Assembly (NCBI RefSeq): GCF_024166365.1
Contig: NC_064830.1
Location: forward strand, 94,418,968-94,482,967
DNA length: 64,000 bases
From: Elephas maximus indicus
Lineage: Eukaryota > Chordata > Mammalia > Proboscidea > Elephantidae
Direction: 5' to 3'
Shown here: positions 41,801 through 46,670 of the stretch, one piece after another
Layout: each line of letters opens with the position of its first letter
Position numbering within the stretch: the first letter of the stretch is position 1
Notes under the pieces: generated by a model
What the model saw: only the letters and a program-made list of their open reading frames with translations
Told to the model about the DNA's origin: nothing
The model's database searches: none
Made by a program: the position numbers and the translations under genes

Positions 41801-43934
41801 CTGGGCCATATACATTCCCTACACTAAGCCCTATCACTCTCCACTGACCCGGTATGTAAGGGAAGCTCAGCACCACATCCTACAGGAAACATCCCCATAC
41901 CCTCCACCAGCAGGAATTCCTTCTTTCTTAGAGGTCCGACCTGGCCCGGCAACTTCGGGTACATGGCACAGTCTCTCTGTAATGAGAGAGATGAGACTGC
42001 CCATCCTGCCTAGTGTACAACACTATTGCAAAGGGGCCCTGATTAGATAATGTATATTAAAGCATTTCATAAACCATTTTTAAAAATTACCTTTCAACAC
42101 CCTCTATTTTCAGCTTCTTCAATGTAAACACCATCTATTATAGTGCCTAGCACAGTGCCTGGCACAAAATACACTCTGATACCGACATTAAGCAGGTACT
42201 ACAGGCCATGAGTTGTACTAGATGATTTCATAAACATTACTTCACTTCATACTCACAAAAGCCCCGTAAGATAGGAATTCTTACTTCCATTTAGCGGATG
42301 AAGAAGCTGAGGGAGAGTGAAGTTAAAGGTCTTGCCCAGGATTTGCACAGCACTAGAACATAGGGTCACTATGAGTCACAATTGACTCGATGGCAATGTG
42401 GTGGTTTTTGGAAACCCTGGTGGCGCAGTGGTTAAGTGCTATGGCTGCTAACCAAAAGGTCGGGAGTTCAAATCCACCAGGCACTCCTTGGAAGCTCTAC
42501 GGGGCAGTTGCACTCTGTCCTATATGGTTGCTCTGAGTCTGAACAGACTTGACGGCAATGGGACAGACGGACAGTACATGCCTGAGGAGTACAAGGACTT
42601 CATCTATTTTATTCACTGTTGTATCCACAAACCTGAGAAAAAAGTCCAGGAAATAGTAGGGCTTCAGTTAACATTCTGCTGCTTATATGGGTGATGAAGA
42701 TCAAACCCAGGTTTACAAAAAATTTAACTTAGTGCCCTTTCAATGGCAAAGAAGATTATTTTGTGGATATCTGCTTTCATTTAAAGGATGTTAATTTTTC
42801 TAGGAGAGAAAATTGTTATCCAAATTAGACTAGGGAATGAAAGTGACTTGATGTCAATTTGAATGCTTCACTCTGCCCGGTCTGGGGAGTCTTGGCATGA
42901 GCAGGGCACCCAAGCTCTGCACCCGAGACCTGCCCCTTGCCAAGCCCAGGGAGCCCCCCAGAGCAGGGCTATACCCCAGAGCTCTCAGCACAGGACCTGG
43001 CCTAGCAGATCCCCACTCACACCCGACTAAGGCTTCTGGAGTCTGATATTGGGGTAAAACACAGCCAATAGTAAATGCAAGAAGATGACTCTGGTTGCAG
43101 AAGTCTGAAGTCTTGAGAATGATTTTCACATGCAGCTTATGGAATTCAATCTTGGGGAGCCAGTGGTGTAGGGCAATGCTTCCCAAACTTTGTCGCACCT
43201 TCACAATAAATTTTTCATATCTACATACCATCTGTATTATTATATTCTTGGTATTTTTCTTTAACTGTCTTACTATGTGATTCTACGCAAAAAGCACACC
43301 TATGATCTGCTTTGTTCACAAAATGGAAAGATCACTGGGCTCAGAAATGAAATAAAAATGGCTCCAGCTCTATCTAGCTCGTCCATTTCCTGGCTGATGA
43401 CCGTGGCCAGCGCCGGTAACGCCTCTGAGCCTCGGGTTCTTTATCTGTAAAACAGTATCTTCTACTTTCAATGGTTGCTGTGAAGATCAAATAACAAAAC
43501 AGAAAAGTATCTTGCAAATTCTAAAATGTTGTGTAAACCTACGAGATTATTAAGGTAGATTTGAAGGATAGTCCACCAATAAGGTAAAACCCAAGACTCA
43601 ACCCAAAATGCTGCAAGGAACCTTGCTGCTCTCTCACCGAGCTCACTCCTTTCTGAGAACCAGGTATAGGAAGGCTGCTTTGGAATGATGTGACAAGTGC
43701 TCTAGAATATGGGTAAAGAGGAGTGACAAAGAGGCTACTGAGCAGTTGAACTTACGTTGGCTGGATTTTGGTGAATGCAGGGATTTCATCTTTTTTCTTT
43801 CTAAACAGGAACCAGTAAGTTAGGAGACCCACAATCAGTGAAAATAGAATCATGTCCGTCATGCTGAAAAGAGACATTTCTTCAGTCACTGCCTCAGACG
43901 TAGTAGCGCTGGTATCTACGTTGGAGTCCCCCAT
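2672..43934 (-). CDS. POR: POR, NADPH-cytochrome P450 reductase, complete coding sequence in 15 exons (678 aa)
   Basis: Diflavin reductase of the ER membrane: it moves electrons from NADPH through FAD and FMN to microsomal P450s, haem oxygenase and squalene monooxygenase. The fifteen coding exons, annotated one by one, join in frame to 678 residues, the rat length. Layout: luminal/N-terminal segment and membrane helix (about 22-44), flavodoxin-like FMN domain (about 77-230), connecting and FAD domains (about 240-520), NADPH domain (about 535-678). Visible key residues: SQTGT at 86-90, Y140, Y178 and D208 for FMN; R454/Y456/S457, C472 and GVAT 488-491 for FAD; S596, R597 and K602 for the NADPH phosphate; catalytic C630 and D675; stacking W677. 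All introns are GT-AG and no stop or frameshift is seen, so the gene looks functional. The non-coding exon 1 is not found in the window. Confidence 0.98.
2915..3000 (-). CDS. POR: POR coding exon, residues 603-631
   Basis: [18 protein letters not shown] followed by [10 protein letters not shown]. Includes C630 near the hydride-transfer site. HKGG has one more residue than the human EGG, as in rat, which gives the 678-residue length. Confidence 0.97.
3081..3226 (-). CDS. POR: POR coding exon, residues 554-602
   Basis: NADPH-binding segment with [13 protein letters not shown] and FSREQAHK. S596, R597 and K602 bind the 2'-phosphate of NADPH. Confidence 0.97.
3304..3574 (-). CDS. POR: POR coding exon, residues 464-554
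   Basis: Largest coding exon. Carries C472 and the GVAT motif (488-491) that binds the FAD pyrophosphate, RKSQFRLP, and the NADPH glycine-rich loop [12 protein letters not shown]. Confidence 0.97.
3881..4030 (-). CDS. POR: POR coding exon, residues 414-463
   Basis: Fifty whole codons, from [14 protein letters not shown] to [11 protein letters not shown]454, Y456 and S457 form the FAD-binding RxYS motif. Confidence 0.97.
4147..4310 (+). pseudogene. Decayed TMEM120A fragment inside a POR intron
   Basis: A copy of TMEM120A from the donor after its exon 1603-1671, through the whole 84-bp intron, into about 85 bp of the last exon (parent region about 1668-1840). Both have GTGAGCAGGG, then TTCTG.GAAAGCAAGC, CCCAGTCCTAACC, a pyrimidine tract with CAG, GTGCTCATGTGC, GGCAATTTCTTCA and GTGCACCAGAA. 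The order and strand are those of the parent. Because the intron is included this is a DNA-level duplication, not a retrocopy. The exon part has lost about four bases net between CATGTGC and GGCAATTTC, so the frame is broken. Similarity stops abruptly at both ends. It lies antisense to POR, between the exons for residues 353-413 and 414-463. Confidence 0.88.
4378..4559 (-). CDS. POR: POR coding exon, residues 353-413
   Basis: [20 protein letters not shown] to SSSGEGK, part of the connecting domain. Starts with AG of a split glutamate codon and ends on a codon boundary at a GTATAC donor. Confidence 0.97.
4560..5849. other. POR intron without recognised repeats
   Basis: 1.3 kb between coding exons. 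GC-rich for most of its length, with a short AT-rich patch near 5155-5200. I see no gene, RNA or clear mobile element in it. Confidence 0.6.
5850..5968 (-). CDS. POR: POR coding exon, residues 313-353
   Basis: [20 protein letters not shown] and onward to MSLNNLD. Belongs to the FAD/connecting region. Acceptor CTAG, donor GTGAGT. Confidence 0.97.
6079..6195 (-). CDS. POR: POR coding exon, residues 274-313
   Basis: [20 protein letters not shown] then [18 protein letters not shown], the start of the FAD-binding FR-type domain. Donor GTACCT. Confidence 0.97.
6196..7275. other. POR intron without recognised repeats
   Basis: 1.1 kb intron of mixed composition. No gene, RNA or convincing mobile element is visible. 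Confidence 0.6.
7276..7374 (-). CDS. POR: POR coding exon, residues 241-274
   Basis: [20 protein letters not shown] then [12 protein letters not shown]. Links the FMN domain to the FAD domain (hinge). Both split codons match the neighbouring exons. Confidence 0.97.
7375..7905. other. POR intron with a possible L2 remnant
   Basis: About 530 bp. The stretch 7720-7830 (AAGCCCAAGCTCCTTAGCCT and following) resembles an old L2 3' region, but this is weak. Nothing else is seen. Confidence 0.4.
7906..7995 (-). CDS. POR: POR coding exon, residues 211-241
   Basis: [20 protein letters not shown] then GVEATGEES, the end of the flavodoxin-like FMN domain. Confidence 0.97.
   Translation of the reverse strand, partial: LGGGFHHMARAVLAGRVRALWGGSHWRGV
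7996..8485. other. POR intron without recognised repeats
   Basis: About 490 bp of unique-looking sequence. The open frames within it have no family resemblance. Confidence 0.6.
8486..8610 (-). CDS. POR: POR coding exon, residues 170-211
   Basis: [20 protein letters not shown] to LGLGDDDG. Y178 stacks on FMN and D208 sits beside it in known structures. Confidence 0.97.
8710..8779. repeat. Short tandem repeat, 30-bp unit
   Basis: Two near-identical 30-bp units (8710-8739, 8740-8769; three differences) beginning CTGCCAGG and ending CCTCAGAAC, plus a 10-bp partial third copy. It lies in a POR intron. Confidence 0.85.
8780..9301. other. POR intron remainder
   Basis: About 520 bp with no recognised element. 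Confidence 0.5.
9302..9451 (-). CDS. POR: POR coding exon, residues 120-169
   Basis: Fifty whole codons from [10 protein letters not shown] to [10 protein letters not shown]. Contains the FMN-binding loop [13 protein letters not shown] with Y140. Confidence 0.97.
9452..10556. other. POR intron, no recognised element
   Basis: 1.1 kb of moderately GC-rich sequence. I see no repeat or gene that I can support. Confidence 0.5.
10557..10725 (+). repeat. MIR-like SINE remnant
   Basis: Shows the worn MIR 3' pattern: AGGCGAGGAAGGAGGC, then TTTGCCCAGGGTCATGTAGG, AGAGTGGGCTTAGGCCC and CTTTCCACTGCAT. Ancient and diverged. Confidence 0.55.
11117..11245 (-). CDS. POR: POR coding exon, residues 77-119
   Basis: [20 protein letters not shown] and onward to [17 protein letters not shown] (86-95) is the phosphate-binding loop for FMN. 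Confidence 0.97.
11470..11640 (+). mobile_element. Old L1 3'-end fragment
   Basis: AT-rich sequence with the worn pattern GTTAAGTAAAAAGAAAG... CAGTATGTATACTGTATACT common to ancient L1 3' UTRs. Boundaries uncertain. Confidence 0.4.
12083..17190 (+). mobile_element. L1 retrotransposon, near full length but decayed (host for one AfroSINE)
   Basis: Starts with an L1 5' end (CAAGATGGCGGTCTAGTCAG), paralleling the L1 5' end on the minus strand near 31.1 kb. The ORF1 relic runs from about 12765 ([15 protein letters not shown]) to about 13700, including CCAACCAAGAATCATATACC, also seen in the other L1. The ORF2 relic runs from about 14120 to 17190: endonuclease near 14160-14600, reverse transcriptase near 15550-16450 with [18 protein letters not shown] and the catalytic box as [12 protein letters not shown] at 16175. 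Many stops and frameshifts make it inactive. An AfroSINE interrupts ORF2 near 16795-16940. Beyond 17190 the sequence changes to an older L1 3' UTR. Confidence 0.88.
16795..16940 (+). mobile_element. AfroSINE inserted in L1 ORF2 (short form)
   Basis: GGAGCCCTGGTGGCACAGTG head, GGTCGGCAGTTCAAATCTAC (box B-like), CTTTGGAAACCCCATGGGAC, and the tail CTATGAGTCGGATCCGACTC ending CACCTAACAACAATGG. L1 sequence resumes at once (ACACCTGATCTTCAACAAAG). The tail is of the RTE type. Confidence 0.88.
17195..17425 (+). mobile_element. Older L1 3' UTR segment
   Basis: ACACAATGGAATATTGTTTG, AAAAGGAATGAAGTGCTGAT and GCTAAGTGAAAGAGGCCAG are classic 3'-end sequence of ancient mammalian L1. It continues after the SINE at 17644. 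Confidence 0.7.
17426..17643 (+). mobile_element. AfroSINE, long (ancestral) form
   Basis: Full-length copy that keeps the internal block missing in most other copies (AGAAAAAGGTGGCAGTCTGC ... GATGTACAGCCTTGG). Ends GCAATGGGTTTGG. Flanked by a 9-bp duplication ACTGGGGGA at 17417-17425 and 17644-17652. It sits in an older L1 3' UTR. Confidence 0.9.
17644..19180 (+). mobile_element. Ancient L1 3' fragments
   Basis: Two worn stretches. 17644-17860 has CTGCTAAAAAACTGCTCAAC and TTTAAATGGGTGAATTG, an L1 3' end. 17920-19180 reads like the end of L1 ORF2 and its UTR (AAGACAAACCATTAACTGGG, CATTAACAGAGCAGTG). An AT-rich dinucleotide run lies near 18675-18690. Confidence 0.6.
19181..19554. other. POR intron edge, nothing recognised
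   Basis: About 370 bp next to the exon at 19555. No element seen. Confidence 0.5.
19555..19603 (-). CDS. POR: POR coding exon, residues 60-76
   Basis: Smallest coding exon, [16 protein letters not shown] plus one base of T60. It links the membrane anchor to the FMN domain, a region that varies among mammals. Acceptor TTTCAG, donor GTGAGC. Confidence 0.96.
19905..20110 (+). repeat. L2 LINE remnant
   Basis: Worn L2-like text: CCTCCAGTCCCTGCTTCATA, CAACCAGGAGTCTCCTAAA and CGTTCAATGGTTCCCACGAC. Low identity, edges uncertain. Confidence 0.5.
20124..20268 (+). mobile_element. AfroSINE, long form, 3' truncated
   Basis: GGAGCCCTGGTGGTGCAGTG head and the internal block TTCCGTAAAGATTACAGCCT, ending at TAGGGCAGTTCCA, where it joins an LTR fragment directly. 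The usual tail is absent. Confidence 0.88.
20270..20335 (-). mobile_element. MaLR-like LTR 5'-end fragment
   Basis: Read on the minus strand it begins TGTCATGGATTGAATTGTGT and runs to GGCCATGATTCC. This has the form of the 5' terminus of the LTR family present near 24.0-24.4 kb. Only about 65 bp remain. Confidence 0.5.
20380..20600 (+). mobile_element. Ancient L1 3' fragment, 5' part (interrupted)
   Basis: Worn L1 end (CATATGCTGGTGGTGGTAAT, TTGGAAAACTGTTTGGCAGC). It appears to resume at about 21270 after an inserted poly(A)-tailed element. Confidence 0.55.
20606..21232 (-). mobile_element. Poly(A)-tailed L1 3'-end-type retroposon, copy 1
   Basis: Begins on the plus strand with a run of 21 T (the poly(A) tail of a minus-strand insert), then AAGTTTACAATTCAAGTCAG. 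It aligns through its length with two copies at 56.9-58.3 kb: CTCCAGACAGAAGCTGCCCA, GTCAGACTATTAAGTCTGGT, CTGTTGTGTTCCCTGTCAGG, CTGGTCTCAGGCTGATG. Probably the 3' UTR of a lineage-specific L1. It sits inside an older L1. Confidence 0.7.
21270..21740 (+). mobile_element. Ancient L1 3' fragment, 3' part
   Basis: GAATGTCCATCGGCAGTAGA, CAGTGAAATGTTCTCTACTG and GATGCTGAGTGAAAGAAGCC are ancient L1 3' UTR text continuing the fragment at 20.4-20.6 kb. Confidence 0.6.
21828..21930 (+). repeat. MIR SINE remnant
   Basis: TTGGAGTCAGGCAGACCCAC, TGTTCCTCAACTAGAAAATG and CTCCACTTCGGAGGC follow the MIR consensus order. Confidence 0.6.
21931..23637. other. POR intron, mostly unique sequence
   Basis: 1.7 kb. 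Contains a pentanucleotide run (GGGCT)n at 22379-22401 and a MIR-like stretch near 22640-22775 (CATTTTACAGATGAGTTAAC). No gene or intact element is visible. Confidence 0.5.
23638..24009 (+). mobile_element. RTE LINE copy 1, endonuclease-domain part
   Basis: Decayed RTE coding sequence: CCATTGATAATTGAACTATG, GGAAATCAATATCCTAGGCA and ATCATATGGTCTACTATG fit the apurinic endonuclease region of RTE1/BovB-type LINEs. Stops are frequent. It is separated from the reverse transcriptase part by an LTR and a deletion. Confidence 0.75.
24010..24449 (-). mobile_element. MaLR-like LTR inserted in an RTE LINE
   Basis: On the minus strand the 3' end carries AATAAATTTCTTTTTGTTAAAG, a poly(A) signal, then TATAGCAGCACTAGATAGCT. 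CCTCATTAACATCATAGAGG and GAGATTGGCTTAAGACAACA are typical of this mammalian LTR group. It appears to be solitary, with no internal region. Confidence 0.6.
24450..25697 (+). mobile_element. RTE LINE copy 1, reverse-transcriptase part and 3' end
   Basis: Encodes worn RTE reverse transcriptase: [20 protein letters not shown] near 24500, [20 protein letters not shown] at about 24915 with an intact YADD box, and [17 protein letters not shown] near 25200. Ends CACTATGAGCTGGAACCGAC, GATGGCACCTAACAACAACA. The same domains occur on the minus strand at 35.7-37.5 kb. Stops and frameshifts make it inactive. Confidence 0.9.
25698..26484. other. Intron stretch, unclassified
   Basis: About 790 bp. CACTCACAACACACACATAC, GGATTATCCAATAAGCAAGG and the AT-rich run near 26390-26490 look like worn repeat DNA, but I cannot name the family. 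It may be the 5' end of the hAT relic downstream. Confidence 0.35.
26496..26662 (-). mobile_element. AfroSINE (short form)
   Basis: Minus-strand copy: AAACCAAACCCACTGCCATT (tail) through CCTTTTGGTTAGCAGC to CCACTACACCACCAGGGC (head). An exact 11-bp duplication TTATTTGCTAC flanks it at 26485-26495 and 26663-26673. Lacks the internal block. Confidence 0.93.
26700..28375 (+). pseudogene. hAT-family (ZMYM-type/DUF4371-like) transposase gene relic
   Basis: Pieces of one protein appear in order but in shifting frames. An N-terminal basic start ([16 protein letters not shown], about 26733); a TTF/zinc-finger-type block ([17 protein letters not shown], about 27220, then [20 protein letters not shown], about 27310); a region with [13 protein letters not shown]-like text near 27580; and a catalytic-core-type block ending [20 protein letters not shown] near 28030-28090. 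In family members the aligned segment has the motif 'ddNAanMsG' before 'PCaAHSLNLV'. At least four stops or frameshifts are present and the C-terminal dimerisation part is missing. It is either an immobilised hAT copy or a retrocopy of a domesticated ZMYM-like gene. No poly(A) tail is evident. Confidence 0.78.
28376..28789. other. Intron stretch, nothing recognised
   Basis: About 410 bp after the hAT relic. No element identified. Confidence 0.4.
28790..28870 (+). repeat. MIR SINE remnant
   Basis: AGACTTGGGTTGAAATCCTG, ACCCTGCCACC and CTGTGACTGGACAAG match the MIR core order. Confidence 0.6.
28880..31130 (-). mobile_element. L1 retrotransposon 5' half (5' UTR and ORF1)
   Basis: Minus-strand L1 with its 5' end kept. 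From 31.13 kb downward it reads GCGAGATGGCCGAGTAGTCA, the L1 5' terminus, followed by about 1.3 kb of 5' UTR. The ORF1 start is at 29815 ([20 protein letters not shown], later [20 protein letters not shown]). ORF1 continues in worn form to about 28885, where GCCAACCAAGAATTGTATAT and CAGCAAAACTGTCTCTCAGG match the plus-strand L1 at 13.5 kb. ORF2 is absent, so the copy is 3'-truncated, which is unusual for L1 (most are 5'-truncated). It lies in the same orientation as POR. Confidence 0.85.
31131..34069. other. Long repeat-poor stretch of the POR intron
   Basis: 2.9 kb with no mobile element that I can name. It includes a (GGGT)n run at 31500-31516, a short A-run at 32869-32881 and a long chance reading frame (see rejected items). 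Repeat-poor intron segments of this size can hold regulatory sequence, but I see no specific site. Confidence 0.45.
34075..34240 (+). repeat. MIR SINE, fairly well preserved
   Basis: CCCTGGGTTGAAATCCTAGT, GCACTTACTAGCTATGCAAT and CTTGGGCAAGCTGCTCAACC, then AATGGGCTGTTGAGGACC, follow the MIR consensus. Confidence 0.85.
34540..34860 (+). repeat. L2 LINE remnant
   Basis: TGAGCTTTTGCACACATAGC, CCTTCCATTGGAAGCCCTT and TTCAGGGACACCTTTATCTC then GTACCAAGCTCATTTCCC are worn L2 3' text. Confidence 0.6.
34861..35530. other. Intron stretch, unclassified
   Basis: About 670 bp. No named element except A/T runs near 35375-35470. Confidence 0.4.
35545..35708 (-). mobile_element. AfroSINE (short form)
   Basis: Minus-strand copy from CCATTACCAACCCACTGCCG to CCACTACGCCACCAGGGTTT. 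An exact 12-bp duplication CATACAGATCTA lies at 35533-35544 and 35709-35720. Confidence 0.94.
35739..37451 (-). mobile_element. RTE LINE copy 2 (5'-truncated)
   Basis: Minus-strand RTE. It encodes worn reverse transcriptase ([20 protein letters not shown] near 36950, [14 protein letters not shown] near 36780), then a C-terminal segment ([20 protein letters not shown] near 36240) and the 3' end TAACAACA-like at 35741. Near-identical 19-bp flanks at 35720-35738 and 37452-37470 (AGCAYTTATYAATTTATTA, two differences) look like the target-site duplication. Frameshifts are frequent. Confidence 0.9.
37471..37840. other. Intron stretch, nothing recognised
   Basis: About 370 bp between an RTE and an old L1. 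Confidence 0.45.
37850..38360 (+). mobile_element. Ancient L1 ORF2 3' part, interrupted by an LTR
   Basis: CAACTTTCTCCAAATTAATT, TTCAATCCAATCCCAACTAA, GGACTTAGACTACCAGATAT and ATAAGTGGTGCTGGGTCAAC are typical of the ORF2 C-terminal region of L1. It continues at 38935. Confidence 0.75.
38380..38934 (+). mobile_element. ERVL-type LTR, probably solitary, within an old L1
   Basis: Has the LTR 3' pattern with the poly(A) signal (CCTAATAAACCCCGTAATTG), then TGAGTATGGTCTGTGAGTTC and CAATGAATTATCGAACCC. The same pattern recurs at 44.83-44.93 kb, so the two belong to one LTR family. No retroviral coding region is seen beside it. Confidence 0.6.
38935..40235 (+). mobile_element. Ancient L1 3' end (host for an AfroSINE)
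   Basis: AAAACAATGAAACTTTTAGA, TCTCATCACCAAAAGACACC, AAAATGGGCAAAAGACTTGA and GCAAATTAAAACAAGATACC are the end of L1 ORF2 and its 3' UTR, up to ATGTTACATACTTAAATACA. An AfroSINE splits it. Confidence 0.85.
39551..39713 (+). mobile_element. AfroSINE (short form)
   Basis: CACTGGAGCCCTGGTAACGC head, CAAAAGGTCGGCAATTTGAG, CTTGGAAACCCTATGGGGCA and TTATGAGTCGGAATCAACTT tail. A short TATTAAC repeat at both sides is a possible duplication. Confidence 0.9.
40236..40639. other. Intron stretch, nothing recognised
   Basis: About 400 bp of C-rich sequence. It may be a worn L2 upstream part. Confidence 0.4.
40640..41135 (+). repeat. L2 LINE remnant
   Basis: AACACAAATGTCACCTCCTC, CTGAAGCCTTCCTCAACCCC and GGCAGGAGTTCCATTTTACT, ending GGCACAAAGTACATAAAT, follow the L2 3' end. 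Confidence 0.75.
41136..42104. other. Intron stretch, mostly unique
   Basis: About 970 bp with no gene or mobile element that I can support. A short CA-rich tract occurs at 41688-41720. Confidence 0.4.
42105..42345 (+). repeat. L2 end joined to a MIR-family remnant
   Basis: 42105-42178 reads TAGTGCCTAGCACAGTGCCT, GGCACAAAATACACTC (L2 3' end). 42180-42345 reads TACTTCACTTCATACTCACA, GCCCCGTAAGATAGGAATTC and CGGATGAAGAAGCTGAGGG (MIR-family). Confidence 0.6.
42358..42407 (+). mobile_element. AfroSINE/RTE tail fragment abutting a full AfroSINE
   Basis: CATAGGGTCACTATGAGTCA, TTGACTCGATGGCAATG: only the 3' tail. The next base starts the head of another SINE, so the two are head to tail. Confidence 0.75.
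42408..42566 (+). mobile_element. AfroSINE (short form)
   Basis: GGAAACCCTGGTGGCGCAGT head, AACCAAAAGGTCGGGAGTTC, AAATCCACCAGGCACTCCTT, TTGCTCTGAGTCTGAACAGA tail. Confidence 0.92.
42567..43364. other. Intron stretch, nothing recognised
   Basis: About 800 bp with no element that I can name. The 42890-43010 part is GC-rich. Confidence 0.4.
43365..43530 (+). repeat. MIR SINE remnant
   Basis: CTCTGAGCCTCGGGTTCTTT, ATCTGTAAAACAGTATCTTC and GTTGCTGTGAAGATCAAATA are the MIR 3' part. Confidence 0.75.
43756..43934 (-). CDS. POR: POR first coding exon, residues 1-60 (membrane anchor)
   Basis: Starts at ATG GGG GAC ([20 protein letters not shown]) in the context AACATGGGG, continues into the anchor helix [17 protein letters not shown], then the basic stop-transfer RKKKD. 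The exon itself begins at 43947 after a CTGACAG acceptor, so only 13 bases of 5' UTR are in it. The in-frame codons just upstream are ACG ATC AAC; human has ATG there, giving the longer MIN- start, which is not possible here with a standard AUG. Donor GTAAGT. Confidence 0.97.
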
Positions 43935-43947
43935 GTTGATCGTGAAA

Positions 43948-44559
43948 CTGTCAGGAGAGAGAAACAACATCATTAGGTAGGGGTAGGGTCCATCCCATCA
44001 GCCCGTGAGGCCTGCTGGGGAACCCACCAGAAAGCTTCAGCCTGGTCTCTTGCCCAAGTGCTGCGGAAAATAGACCAAGCTCTGTGGGCAGGAGGTGTGG
44101 GAGTGTTCAGCGAGGTCCAGCCAAGAGTCAGTGGCAGCCTTGGATGGGAGCCAAAACAGCAAATGGTATCCCAGGGGGTACCTTGGGTACAGGCTAAGGC
44201 TGGAGCTAGGAATGGATCCAGTGCAACTGAGCAAATGGAAGCCTGGGACTTCTGGCACCATCAAACATCCTCCAACCCCACACAGACCTGGCGGAGGGGT
44301 TGGTTCCACAGGAGAGAGGGGGCTACTTTGCAGCAAACCCTTTCCCTAACTGTGCAGTGAAAGGTTAACTCAACAGGCCTGGGTTGCCCTAAACCCTGCA
44401 CATCCCAGAGGTCTTCAGGACTGGCCCCTGGAATACCCTGAAGAGTACCTTTGTATACTTGAGATCTTGGGTAATGCCAGGTAATTTATGCTAACAATGT
44501 GATTTACGGTGAAATGCCTGTTTTTGTTTGTCTGGGGTCCTGGGCCTCACTGCACCAGT
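43948..44559. other. Start of the POR 5' intron
   Basis: About 610 bp upstream of the first coding exon, including C-rich stretches. No promoter or exon is recognised. The rest of the window is this same intron. Confidence 0.5.
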
Positions 44560-44940
44560 TCGACCTCTGGGGGCTGGACACTGAGTAGCTACGGTCAGTC
44601 ACATGGGTGCTCCATGCCATGTCACTGACCCCCCAGTAAAAACCCTGGACACCAAAGCTTGGGTGAGTTTCCCTGGTTGGCAACACTCCATATGTGTTGT
44701 CACTCATCATTGCTGGGAAAATTAAGCGCTGTTTACACCTCTACTGGGAGAGGACAAATGGAAGCTCATGCCTAGTTTCTCCCAGATTCCACCTACACAC
44801 CATTATCCTTTGCTGGTTTTAATCTGTATCCTTTCACTGTAATAAACCGTAACTGTGAGTATAACAGCTTTTCTGAGTTCTGTGAGTCCTTCTAGTGAAT
44901 CACTGAACTTGAGGATGGTTTTGGGGATCTCCAACATGTC
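44560..44940 (+). mobile_element. ERVL-type LTR, probably solitary
   Basis: TCACATGGGTGCTCCATGCC, CCCAGTAAAAACCCTGGACA, AAAATTAAGCGCTGTTTACA and TTTCACTGTAATAAACCGTA (poly(A) signal), then TGAGTATAACAGCTTTTCTG and GTGAATCACTGAACTTGAGG. This is a known mammalian ERVL-LTR layout, related to the LTR at 38.4-38.9 kb. No internal coding region is seen. Confidence 0.7.
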
Positions 44941-46029
44941 AACCTAGTTCCCCTGAAGGATGTTCAACTGATCCTTCCACTACTGAAACCTGGCAGGTAG
45001 GTAGATCTGATATGAGTGAACAAAGGCCAGAGTGAAAGTACCTGAAACCTAGCAGTTTCCTTCCACCACTTACCAGCACAGCTGGGCTCAGCTCCGGAAT
45101 CTGAATCATCCCATTTTGCAATAAGTGCTACAACCAAGTGGGCCACTTTTACCACAATCATGGCTCACTCAGTGAGGGATGCCTTAGTCATTTCTCAGCA
45201 ACTTACACAATGTTAAATTGCTTCATGTGACTTCTGTTAGCTGTCACTGCTTTCAGGAAGCCGCTGGGCTGACCCTGACCAAAGAGAGCACCCTAGCATC
45301 TGAGGGCTCTGGGTATCATCCTACCATTCCTGAAACCTATTGGCAATGGGCCACTCAGAACAGGCCCTCAAGTTTGGTTCTGGGACTTGCTTTCTTGTTA
45401 CTTAGACGTGTTCTAATGGGTGACATCCTAAGATAATCTCAGTTTATTCTTCTTGATATCCAACATTAAAAAGCAAATTTAACTCCAGTGTCTACACAGA
45501 ATGCTATTCATATTTAAGTATTAGCTTATAAACACATTTAGCATTTATTCTGCATTGGTCATGCCTTTCTAACTAGCCCTATCAGACTTGTCTGTCAAGC
45601 TCTTAAGTCTCTGTCAAGCTCACACGAAACCATGGACAGAGAGGCATTTAGGACCTGCTTTGATGACTTCTGGAAGGACCTGTCCCACAGAATCATGACA
45701 CGACAGGCACTCTGGGCCTGCCTGGACCAGCTGGGTGTTCTTGTCTAACGTGCTGACAAGGAACGCCTCCGGCCTGGTGTCCATCAGAGAACAAGCAGGC
45801 AATAGATGTCAGCTCCCTGTCCTGCTACCCCTTCCTCCCTGCCCAGGCCCCTTATTTCACAGGAGGGGAAACTAGTACCCACAAAGCTAAATGACTGTTT
45901 CTTGACACACAGGCAAGTTGACTGCATAACTCAGAAAAGAAAGCTTATTCTCTGCCCATGATTTCTAAAGTGATGGTGTGGTGGACGCCAAGAAAAATGG
46001 TCACATCTACGTACACACATGCATATTCT
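44941..46029. other. Intron stretch, nothing firmly recognised
   Basis: About 1.1 kb of unique-looking sequence. No gene or element can be supported. Confidence 0.4.
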
Positions 46030-46670
46030 CTCTAGTAACCTTTGATTCAAGCCACCTAGACCACTATAATAGATTCCTAACTGGCCAGTCTCCACACAGG
46101 AGCCAGAGATCCTCAACTTGATCACTGTTACTCTCCTAATCAAAACCCTTAAATGGCTTCACATCATACTTAGGACAAAAACTAAAGTCCTTACATGGCC
46201 TATATGATCTGGCCCCTGAACACTTCTCCAGTCACACTTCTTACTACACTTCCCTTTCTCACACCTCACCAGTCACATGGGTCTCCTTGCTACTCCTCAA
46301 GCCTGCCTGGTCCTCTCCTGCCTCAGGGCCTTTTGCATGTGCTAATGGAACTCTCTTCCTCTAGTTACCTGTGAGGTCTGCTCCCTTACTTCATTCACGT
46401 CTCTGCTCAAATGTCACCACCTCAGAGAGACTTTTCCTAAGCATTGCATCTAAAATAGTACACCCGGTCACTTTCAGTCTCCCCCTTCCCCTTTCATAAT
46501 ATTATATATGATATTCCATTATTCATTTCCTCCCCATTGGCTATCTTCCTGACTAGAGGGTCAGCCCCAAGAGGGCAGGGACTTTACTTTGTTCAAAGCT
46601 GTATCCCTAATGTAGCCTTGCATATAATGAGCACCTAACATCAATCTGTTGAATAAATGAACACAAGAAC
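46030..46670 (+). repeat. L2 LINE, long and fairly preserved
   Basis: CTTAAATGGCTTCACATCAT, TATATGATCTGGCCCCTGAA, CTCAGGGCCTTTTGCATGTG, GTCTCTGCTCAAATGTCACC and AGAGGGCAGGGACTTTACTT, ending GTTGAATAAATGAA, follow the L2 3' consensus. Confidence 0.9.
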
